Positions 1-4,983 of a stretch of 5,549 nt of DNA are shown piece after piece. The translations under genes were made by a program, and so were the position numbers. A model generated the notes under the pieces. That model was not told the DNA's origin and made no database searches. It was given only the letters and a program-made list of their open reading frames with translations. Numbering within the stretch: the first letter of the stretch is position 1; each line of letters starts with the position of its first letter. Location: NCBI GenBank assembly GCA_035640155.1, contig DASQWR010000072.1:1-5549 (forward strand), in the 5' to 3' direction. Source of the stretch: JALYQB01 sp035640155. Lineage in GTDB: Bacteria; Actinomycetota; Actinomycetes; Mycobacteriales; Pseudonocardiaceae.

Positions 1-146
1 GCGCCGTCGGGTCCGCGGCGGGCGCCCTCGGGCCACACCCCGGGGTGCAGGCTGTCGAGCTCGGCGCCCCCTCCCGGCCGCGGGCCCGCGGTGGACGCCG
101 GGGCCAGCACGTCGGCGTGCCGGGGACCCGCGGGGTGCGCCCTCAC
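1..146 (-). CDS. lysA: Diaminopimelate decarboxylase, N-terminal fragment (runs off the left edge)
   Basis: This is the 5' end of a gene running off the left edge; 48 codons are visible, starting MRAHPAGPRHADVL. The segment LHPGVWP at residues 33-39 matches the conserved N-terminal region of actinobacterial LysA, where a similar L-P-x-VWP stretch precedes the PLP-barrel. LysA is a PLP-dependent cytoplasmic enzyme that decarboxylates meso-diaminopimelate to L-lysine, the last step of lysine synthesis. The GTG start (146-144) shares four bases (GTGA) with the argS stop, so the two genes are probably translationally coupled in one transcript. The argS-lysA order is conserved in actinobacteria, which supports the call. 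The catalytic region is outside the window, so the assignment rests on the short N-terminus plus context. Confidence 0.8.
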   Translation of the reverse strand, partial: MRAHPAGPRHADVLAPASTAGPRPGGGAELDSLHPGVWPEGARRGPDG

Positions 147-1795
147 ATCCGCTCCGGTGCGCTCACGCCGAGCAGGCGCAGGCCGTTTCCGAGCACCTGA
201 CGCGCCGCTTGACACAGCGCAAGCCGGGCCGCGTGCAGCGGGTGCGGTTCCTCGTCACCCAGCGGCAGCACCCGGCAGTTGTCGTAGAACCGGTGGTAGG
301 CCGCCGCCAGCTGCTCGAGGTAGCGCGCCACCCGGTGCGGCTCGCGCAGCTCCGCGGCCGTGGCGACGGTGCGCCCGAACTCACCCAGGGTGCGGATCAG
401 CTCGCCCTCCCGCTCGTGGCGGAGCAGCGCGAGGTCCGCACCGTCGGTGCTCAGCCCCAGCTCGGCGGCGTTGCGGCCCAGCGAGGCGAGCCGGGCGTGC
501 GCGTACTGCACGTAGAAGACCGGGTTGTCGTTCGTGCGCCGGGACCACAGCTCGACGTCGATGTCGAGCTGGGAGTCCACGGACGAGCGGATCAGGGCGT
601 AGCGGGCCGCGTCCACCCCGACCAGCTCGACGAGGTCCTCCATCGTGACGACCGTGCCGGCCCGCTTGCTCATCCGCACCGGGACGCCCGCGCGCACCAG
701 GTTGACCAGCTGCCCGATGAGCACCTCGACGGTGGCCGGATCGTCGCCGAGTGCGGCCGCGGCCGCCTTGAGACGGCCGATGTAGCCGTGGTGGTCGGCG
801 CCGAGCAGGTACAGGCACCGGTCGAAGCCGCGGGCCCGCTTGTCGGCGTAGTAGGCGATGTCCCCGGCGATGTATGCGGGCCTGCCGTCGCTCTTGATCA
901 CCGGACGGTCCTTGTCGTCGCCGAACTCGCTGGAGCGCAGCCACCAGGCCCCGTCGGCGAGGTACAGCGCTCCCGACTCCTTGAGCTGGTCCACCACCCG
1001 GTCCACCGCCCCGGAGTCGTGCAGCGACTGCTCGTGGAACCACACGTCGAAGTCGGTGCCGAACTCGTGCAGCGACCGCTTGATCGCGTCGAACATGAGC
1101 CCCACCCCGACCCGGCGGAACACCTCGTCGCGGTCATGCTCTGAGCGCGTCAACGCGTCGGGTGCGCGGCGCAGCACCTCGGCGGCGATGTCGGAGACGT
1201 AGTCGCCGCGGTAGCCGTCCTCGGGTGCCGGCTCGCCGGACGCGGCGGCGACCAGGGAGCGCACGAACCGGTCGATCTGCCCGCCCGCGTCGTTGAAGTA
1301 GTACTCCCGCGTCGCCTCCGCGCCGGAGAGGGCCAGGATCCGGCCCAGCGCGTCGCCGACCGCGGCCCACCGGGTGTGTCCCAGGTGCAGCGGCCCGGTG
1401 GGGTTGGCAGAGACGAACTCGAGGTTGACCCGATGTCCGGCCAGCGCGTCACCGCTGCCGTAACGCTCCCCCTCGGCCAGCACCTGGCGCACGATCTCGC
1501 CCTGCGCGCCGGCAGCGAGCCACAGGTTGAGGAAGCCGGGCCCCGCCACCTCGACCGAGCGCACCCCGTCGGTGCCGCGCAGCGCGTCGGCCAGCCAGCC
1601 GGCGAACTCCCGGGGTGCGACCTCGACCTTCTTCGCGGTCTGCAGGGCGACGTTGGTCGCATAGTCGCCGTGCTCCGGGTTGCGCGGGCGCTCCACCGTG
1701 ACGGTGCCCGGCAGCACGGCGGTGTCCAGCCCGCGGCCGGCCAGCACGTCGTGCGCGACGGAACGGACCAGGTCGGCGAGCGCGGCGGGGGTCAC
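143..1795 (-). CDS. argS: Arginyl-tRNA synthetase
   Basis: Class I aminoacyl-tRNA synthetase of 550 residues, the usual bacterial length. In the cytoplasm it uses ATP to charge tRNA-Arg with arginine. The N-terminal tRNA-binding domain spans roughly residues 1-90 and contains NPEHGDYATNVA (39-50). The catalytic Rossmann domain has the HIGH signature as HLGH (137-140), within FVSANPTGPLHLGH, and the KMSKS counterpart as RMSKRAG (374-380), with Lys377 in the loop. From about residue 425 (NPVFYVQYAHAR) to the end is the DALR-type anticodon-binding domain. The start is GTG at 1795-1793. It was chosen because a -10-like box lies 7 nt upstream and the first residues fit the family. The gene overlaps lysA by 4 bp downstream and is transcribed divergently from the DUF3105 gene. 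A tRNA-Arg gene lies about 1.6 kb away. No defect is visible. Confidence 0.97.
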   Translation of the reverse strand: MTPAALADLVRSVAHDVLAGRGLDTAVLPGTVTVERPRNPEHGDYATNVALQTAKKVEVAPREFAGWLADALRGTDGVRSVEVAGPGFLNLWLAAGAQGEIVRQVLAEGERYGSGDALAGHRVNLEFVSANPTGPLHLGHTRWAAVGDALGRILALSGAEATREYYFNDAGGQIDRFVRSLVAAASGEPAPEDGYRGDYVSDIAAEVLRRAPDALTRSEHDRDEVFRRVGVGLMFDAIKRSLHEFGTDFDVWFHEQSLHDSGAVDRVVDQLKESGALYLADGAWWLRSSEFGDDKDRPVIKSDGRPAYIAGDIAYYADKRARGFDRCLYLLGADHHGYIGRLKAAAAALGDDPATVEVLIGQLVNLVRAGVPVRMSKRAGTVVTMEDLVELVGVDAARYALIRSSVDSQLDIDVELWSRRTNDNPVFYVQYAHARLASLGRNAAELGLSTDGADLALLRHEREGELIRTLGEFGRTVATAAELREPHRVARYLEQLAAAYHRFYDNCRVLPLGDEEPHPLHAARLALCQAARQVLGNGLRLLGVSAPERM

Positions 1796-1802
1796 TCCCA
1801 GG

Positions 1803-1831
1803 AGTCTAGGGAGCCGCGACGGGGCTGACAG
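1803..1831 (-). promoter_or_regulatory. Promoter of argS-lysA, leaderless type
   Basis: On the minus strand a -35-like CTGTCA (1831-1826, four of six consensus bases) is separated by exactly 17 bp from a -10-like TAGACT (1808-1803). Seven bases separate the -10 box from the argS GTG, so transcription should begin at or one base before the start codon. A short GGGA sits directly against the GTG, too close to act as a normal ribosome binding site. This arrangement is common for actinobacterial leaderless mRNAs. It is predicted from spacing only. Confidence 0.55.
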
Positions 1832-1860
1832 CGGCCGCTCCCTCGCCGACCTCGCGCGCT

Positions 1861-1890
1861 GTGAGCGGCGCAGCGCGACCGGTCGCTCAC
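1861..1890. repeat. Inverted repeat in the argS / DUF3105 divergent promoter region
   Basis: GTGAGCG (1861-1867) is mirrored exactly by CGCTCAC (1884-1890), with 16 bp between. Inside lies the 8-bp palindrome GACCGGTC (1877-1884), and a second overlapping pair is CGCGCT (1855-1860) / AGCGCG (1872-1877). The repeat sits some 20 bp upstream of the DUF3105 -10 box. It could be an operator for that gene pair or for both divergent genes. In sequence this GC-rich, short repeats also arise by chance. Confidence 0.3.
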
Positions 1891-1911
1891 CGTGCCCTCA
1901 GGTTCGGTCCC

Positions 1912-1917
1912 TATGCT
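1912..1917 (+). promoter_or_regulatory. -10 box of the DUF3105-DUF305 operon
   Basis: TATGCT matches the TANNNT pattern and lies 7 nt before the GTG at 1925, so the expected transcription start falls at about 1924-1925. The mRNA would be leaderless. No convincing -35 hexamer is seen at 16-18 bp. The box overlaps the ATG at 1913, which argues against that ATG as the translation start. Confidence 0.45.
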
Positions 1918-1924
1918 TGCGCCC

Positions 1925-2686
1925 GTGGCGAGTGGCAAGAGGTCCAAGGCGGTACGGAGCGCGCGCTCCGTGGTGACCGCGACGAAACCGAAGCCGTGGG
2001 GGACCGTGGCCGCGGTGGTGGCGGTGGTGCTGTTCGCGGGCACCGTGTTCGGGTTCCTGTACGTCCAGTACGACCAGGGCACCGCCGAGCGGGAGGCGCT
2101 CGCGGCGTTCACGCCCACTGCGCAGAACCAGGATCCGGCCGCGCAGATCCCCGGCATCGCCGTGCAGCGCATCGACGCCGCCGGGCACGTCGCGGCGTCC
2201 GAGCGGGTGGCCTACCAGACGTTCCCCCCGTTCGGCGGGGCGCACGACGGCGTGTGGGCGCAGTGCACGGGCACCGTCTACGAGGTGCCGGTGCGCAACG
2301 AGAACATGGTCCATGCGCTCGAGCACGGGGCCGTGTGGATCGCGTACAACCCGGAGCAGGTCACCGGAGCCGCGCTGCAGTCGCTGACGGACCGGGTGCA
2401 GGGCCAGGACTACCTCATGCTCTCGCCGTACCCGGGCCTGGACACCCCGGTGTCGCTGCAGTCGTGGGGCCACCAGCTCAAGGTGCCGTCGGCCGACGAC
2501 CCGCGGATCGACCAGTTCATCCGCGCGCTGCGCCTGAACCAGTACACCCACCCCGAGGTCGGCGCGTCCTGTGAGGTCCGTCCCGGCTCCTTCGACCCGG
2601 CCGACCCGCCGCCGTTCATCCCCGAGCCGCCCGGCCCGGACGCGACGCCGCAGGACTACAACGGCGGCCGAAGCGCCGGCGGATGA
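1925..2686 (+). CDS. DUF3105 family membrane-anchored protein
   Basis: Protein of unknown function, 253 residues from the GTG at 1925. A basic N-terminus (GKRSK, then KPKP) precedes one hydrophobic segment at about residues 26-47. This predicts an N-in membrane anchor with the rest outside the cell. The body carries the DUF3105 pattern: PPFGGAHDGVW (101-111), Cys114, VPVRNENMVHALEHGAVWIAY (121-141) with His130 and His134, LSPYPGL (166-172), and a second cysteine at 216 that could pair with Cys114. The tail after about 225 is proline-rich. The frame is open from a GTG at 1892, and an ATG lies at 1913. The 1925 start is preferred because it puts MASGKRSK first and follows a -10 box at leaderless distance. 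The stop overlaps the DUF305 start as ATGA. DUF3105 has no established biochemical function that I can state. Confidence 0.88.
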   Translation: MASGKRSKAVRSARSVVTATKPKPWGTVAAVVAVVLFAGTVFGFLYVQYDQGTAEREALAAFTPTAQNQDPAAQIPGIAVQRIDAAGHVAASERVAYQTFPPFGGAHDGVWAQCTGTVYEVPVRNENMVHALEHGAVWIAYNPEQVTGAALQSLTDRVQGQDYLMLSPYPGLDTPVSLQSWGHQLKVPSADDPRIDQFIRALRLNQYTHPEVGASCEVRPGSFDPADPPPFIPEPPGPDATPQDYNGGRSAGG

Positions 2687-3369
2687 GCGGCGTGGACACC
2701 GAACGCCGTAAGCCGGGCTGGCTGTGGGTGCTGGTCGTCACCGGTGCCGTCCTGGCGGTGCTGCTGGTCGGGGCCTCTGTCGGGCTGCTGATCCAGCTGC
2801 CCGACCGGGACGCCGCGGCGCCCGGGCCCGAGTCGGTCGCCGTCGGCTTCAGCCAGGACATGAGCGTGCACCACCGTCAAGGTGTGCTGATGGCGGGCAT
2901 CGCCCGCGGCTCCACCGCCGACCCGGAGATCGCGACGCTGGCCTACGACATCGAGACGACCCAGCTCGAGCAGCTCGGCCGCATGCAGGGCTGGCTCAGC
3001 CTGTGGGACGCAGCCGCACTGCCCACGGGCAAGCACATGCAGTGGATGACCGCACCCGGCGGGGGCGGGGTCCATGCGGGGCATGGCATGGCAGGCGGAG
3101 TCGAGGTGATGCCGGGCATGGCGACGCCGCAGGAGCTTCAGCGGCTCGAGGAGGCGTCCGGGCTCGCGCAGGACATCCTCTTCCTGCAGCTGATGATCCG
3201 TCACCACCAGGGCGGCACCGGGATGATGGAGCAGGCGGCCGAGCACGCGCAGGTGCCGCAGGTGCGCAACCTCGCCTCGCAGATGCGCACCGCGCAGACC
3301 GCGGAGGTGGTCGCGATGACGGCCATGCTCGCCGACCGCGGAGCAGCTCCACTGCCCCCACCGACCTGA
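2683..3369 (+). CDS. DUF305 family protein, possible copper-binding extracytoplasmic protein
   Basis: Protein of 228 residues with an N-terminal membrane segment at about residues 13-38 (basic ERRKPGW before it), placing the rest outside. It has the two DUF305 signatures: FSQDMSVHHRQGVLMAGIA (56-74) with Met60, His63, His64 and Met70, and LMIRHHQGGTGMM (170-182) with His174, His175 and paired methionines. Between them lies a His/Met-rich loop (residues 118-146: His118, Met119, Met122, His131, His134, Met136, Met143, Met146). Helical segments such as LAYDIETTQLEQLGRMQGWL fit the four-helix, ferritin-like fold expected for the family. A DUF305 protein of Synechocystis (CopM) binds copper, so metal handling is a reasonable inference, not shown here. 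The ATG overlaps the DUF3105 stop as ATGA, implying coupled translation and joint function. Confidence 0.88.
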   Translation: MSGVDTERRKPGWLWVLVVTGAVLAVLLVGASVGLLIQLPDRDAAAPGPESVAVGFSQDMSVHHRQGVLMAGIARGSTADPEIATLAYDIETTQLEQLGRMQGWLSLWDAAALPTGKHMQWMTAPGGGGVHAGHGMAGGVEVMPGMATPQELQRLEEASGLAQDILFLQLMIRHHQGGTGMMEQAAEHAQVPQVRNLASQMRTAQTAEVVAMTAMLADRGAAPLPPPT

Positions 3370-3380
3370 GGGCCGTGGGG

Positions 3381-3401
3381 TAGTCTCAACGACGTTCGTC
3401 G
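3381..3401 (+). promoter_or_regulatory. Probable tRNA-Arg promoter -10 box and leader inverted repeat
   Basis: TAGTCT (3381-3386) fits a -10 box and predicts transcription from about 3393, 11 bp before the tRNA. It is followed by CGACG-TT-CGTCG (3390-3401), an inverted repeat over the predicted start. No good -35 element is seen. The box begins 12 bp after the DUF305 stop, so the tRNA may also be co-transcribed from upstream. Confidence 0.4.
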
Positions 3402-3403
3402 CG

Positions 3404-3478
3404 GCCCCCGTAGCTCAGGGGATAGAGCACCGCCCTCCGGAGGCGGGAGCGCAGGTTCGAATCCTGCCGGGGGCACCA
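3404..3478 (+). tRNA. tRNA-Arg (anticodon CCG)
   Basis: A complete cloverleaf can be folded by eye. The acceptor stem is GCCCCCG (3404-3410) with CGGGGGC (3468-3474), all seven pairs matching. The D-arm has GCTC (3413-3416) with GAGC (3425-3428). The anticodon stem is CCGCC (3430-3434) with GGCGG (3442-3446), and the 7-nt loop CTCCGGA gives anticodon CCG at 3437-3439, which reads the arginine codon CGG. A 4-nt variable loop precedes the T-arm GCAGG / CCTGC (3451-3455, 3463-3467) with loop TTCGAAT. The discriminator A is 3475 and CCA is encoded at 3476-3478. It lies in the same chromosomal block as the arginyl-tRNA synthetase gene and is immediately followed by a recombinase locus. Confidence 0.97.
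3435..3478 (+). other. Probable attachment site (attL) in the 3' half of tRNA-Arg
   Basis: Tyrosine recombinases of actinobacterial integrative elements usually recombine in the 3' half of a tRNA gene, between the anticodon loop and the CCA end, and restore the tRNA on insertion. Here the recombinase region begins 88 bp after the CCA, reading away from the tRNA, which matches that layout. I found no second copy of this segment in the window, so the exact core cannot be set. Confidence 0.4.
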
Positions 3479-3482
3479 CCTT

Positions 3483-3566
3483 TGAGCAGCTCAGATGCAC
3501 TCGTGCAGACTCGCCTACGCGTTTCGTGGGATGGGTCGTGGGATGAGTGCTCGTACTCTCATCCCA
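3483..3566. repeat. Cluster of short repeats between tRNA-Arg and the recombinase start
   Basis: The 87 bp between the tRNA and the recombinase ATG hold several ordered repeats. TGAGC-A-GCTCA (3483-3493) is an odd palindrome. TGCAC-TC-GTGCA (3496-3507) is an inverted repeat. TCGTGGGATG occurs twice as a direct repeat with period 12 (3524-3533, 3536-3545). TGGGATGAG (3539-3547) is mirrored exactly by CTCATCCCA (3558-3566), which overlaps the start codon. There is no T-run, so a terminator is unlikely. Candidate roles are recombinase arm-type sites or an operator controlling the recombinase. Confidence 0.6.
3554..3559 (+). promoter_or_regulatory. Possible -10 box of the recombinase gene
   Basis: TACTCT fits TANNNT and is followed by exactly six bases before the ATG at 3566, so the first transcribed base would be the A of the start codon. 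No ribosome binding site precedes this ATG, which agrees with a leaderless mRNA. The box lies in the loop and right arm of the 9-bp inverted repeat, so a protein bound there would block it. The match to consensus is weak and no -35 box is evident. Confidence 0.3.
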
Positions 3567-3721
3567 TGCCGCCCCGTAAGCGCCGCTCCCGCGGGTACAT
3601 CGAGGAGCTCCCAGCGGGTCCTGCCGTGCTGTTGTTTACGCCGGCACCGACCCGCTCAACGGGAAGCCGCGGTACGTCCGCGAAACCACCAAGACCTGGG
3701 CCGAGGCCGAGGTCGCACTGA
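3566..3721 (+). pseudogene. Frameshifted N-terminal arm-binding segment of the tyrosine recombinase
   Basis: From the ATG at 3566 the first 18 residues, MPPRKRRSRGYIEELPAG, are the usual beginning of actinobacterial tyrosine recombinases. After codon 18 this frame turns into unrelated sequence and stops at 3719-3721. The expected continuation, SCRAVVYAGTDPLNGKPRYV and then KTWAEAEVALTKLQ, is found in the next frame from 3619 and runs straight into the large open frame. Adding one base around 3616-3618 (a GGG run, perhaps once GGGG) joins both parts into a protein of 472 residues. The recovered part is the small beta-sheet domain that binds arm-type sites. I see no canonical slippery heptamer near 3600-3650. 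Either the gene is inactivated, or there is a sequencing error, or the short frame from 3775 is used alone. Confidence 0.75.
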
Positions 3722-3774
3722 CGAAGCTCCAGCGCCAGGTCGACGAGGACCAGCACCCGAAGACCACTGTCACC

Positions 3775-4983
3775 GTGCGCCAGGCCGTCGCGCAGTGGCT
3801 TGAGGTCGCCAAACTCGAGGACACCACCCGCGAGCGCTATGACGACCTGATCCGGCTCTACGTCATCCCAACGTTCGGTGCCATGCCCGCCGGCAAGGTC
3901 GACGCCGAGCTCCTGGAGCGCTTCTACTCCCGGTTGCACCGCTGCCGCGAGCTGTGCACCGGCCGATCCCGCACCGGCCACGTCTGCCGGCCCCTGAGCA
4001 CCAGCACGACCCGCAAGATTCACTACATCATCCGCGGCACCCTGGAACGGGCTGTCCGCTGGCGACATCTCGGCGTCAATAAGGCCGCGATGGCCGAGGC
4101 TCCGACCCCGCGACGGACCGAACCGGACCCGCCGAGCACCGAGGAAGTCGCCGCGCTGCTGAACACAGCGTGGGCCGATCCCGAATGGGGCCTGCTTCTC
4201 TGGCTCACCATGGTCACCGGTTCTCGGCGCGGCGAGGTTTCTGCGCTGCGGTGGCGTAACGTCGATTTTGACCGAGCGATTATTTGGGTTCACCGCAGCA
4301 ACGCCCAGACGAAGGCCGGCGTGCGAGAGAAGGAAACCAAGACCGGACAGCGCCGCAAGGTCGCGCTCGACTCGGAGACCCTCGCGCTACTCATTAACCA
4401 TCGCCAGCTCTGGGAGCAGCGCTGCATGAGCCTCGGCTGCACGCTTGAGAGCGACGCGTTCCTGTTCTCCCCCGCGCCGGATGGTGCCACCGCGTACGCA
4501 CCGCGCTCGCTTAGCCAGAAGTACCGACGGATGGCAACCAAGCTCAAGCTCCGCAGCACCCGGCTGCACTCGTTGCGCCACTACTCCGCGACCGAGCTCG
4601 TCGCCGCTGGTGTCGACCTCCGCACCGTCGCTGGCCGGCTCGGTCACGGCAGCGGCGGTGCCACCACGCTCAAGGTCTACGCGGCGTGGGTTGATGAGGC
4701 CGATCGGCGAGCCGCGACGACGATGGCCAACATCATCCCGAGGCCCGTGCCTGTTCAGTCCGCCCGTGGTCCGTACGAGAGGATCGCGGCAACCCTCCGC
4801 GATGACATCCACGCCGGTCGGCTGAAGCCAGGTGACCAGTTACCCACTGTCGCCGAGCTCGCCGTCGCCAACACCGTCGCGGTCGGTACCGCGCACCGCG
4901 CGATGGCGCTACTCAAGGACGAAGGCCTGATCGATGTCACTCGTGGGCGCCGCGCGATTGTTGTGGCCGGCGCTTCTCCCTGA
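3775..4983 (+). CDS. Tyrosine recombinase (integrase) with C-terminal GntR-type winged HTH; N-terminus lost to frameshift
   Basis: The open frame has its first usable start at GTG 3775 and gives 402 residues. It would cut and rejoin DNA at att sites to insert or excise a mobile element. Core-binding domain: about residues 1-105, including a loop with Cys57, Cys61 and Cys71. Catalytic domain: about 120-315, with all expected residues: Arg151 (TGSRRGE), Lys189 (ETKTG), His265 and Arg268 (HSLRH), His291 (LGHG) and nucleophile Tyr302 (TTLKVYAAW). Residues 332-397 form a separate GntR-type helix-turn-helix: YERIAATLRDDIHAGRLKPG, then QLPTVAELA and HRAMALLKDEGLIDVTRGRR. Most integrases stop shortly after the tyrosine, so this is a fusion. 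Translation from 3775 lacks about 70 N-terminal residues found upstream in another frame, so activity is doubtful. Its codons use more A/T at third positions than the genes to the left, consistent with transfer. Confidence 0.92.
   Translation: MRQAVAQWLEVAKLEDTTRERYDDLIRLYVIPTFGAMPAGKVDAELLERFYSRLHRCRELCTGRSRTGHVCRPLSTSTTRKIHYIIRGTLERAVRWRHLGVNKAAMAEAPTPRRTEPDPPSTEEVAALLNTAWADPEWGLLLWLTMVTGSRRGEVSALRWRNVDFDRAIIWVHRSNAQTKAGVREKETKTGQRRKVALDSETLALLINHRQLWEQRCMSLGCTLESDAFLFSPAPDGATAYAPRSLSQKYRRMATKLKLRSTRLHSLRHYSATELVAAGVDLRTVAGRLGHGSGGATTLKVYAAWVDEADRRAATTMANIIPRPVPVQSARGPYERIAATLRDDIHAGRLKPGDQLPTVAELAVANTVAVGTAHRAMALLKDEGLIDVTRGRRAIVVAGASP

Noticed and set aside
209..1144. Long plus-strand open frames opposite argS (also at 91-648 and 1376-1828)
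   Set aside because: They are antisense shadows of a gene with intact family motifs and have biased, low-complexity composition.
2724..3383. 219-codon plus-strand frame overlapping the DUF305 gene
   Set aside because: It is an Arg/Gly/Ala-rich shadow in another frame; the DUF305 frame has the motifs and the coupled start.
3201..3500. Minus-strand open frame of 99 codons with a PPAGFEPALPP stretch
   Set aside because: It is the antisense translation of the tRNA-Arg and of the end of the DUF305 gene; such GFEP-type peptides are a known artefact of antisense tRNA frames.
3600..3650. Programmed -1 frameshift as explanation for the split recombinase
   Set aside because: No X-XXY-YYZ heptamer is present in frame near the shift, and related recombinases are normally single frames; a lost base is simpler.
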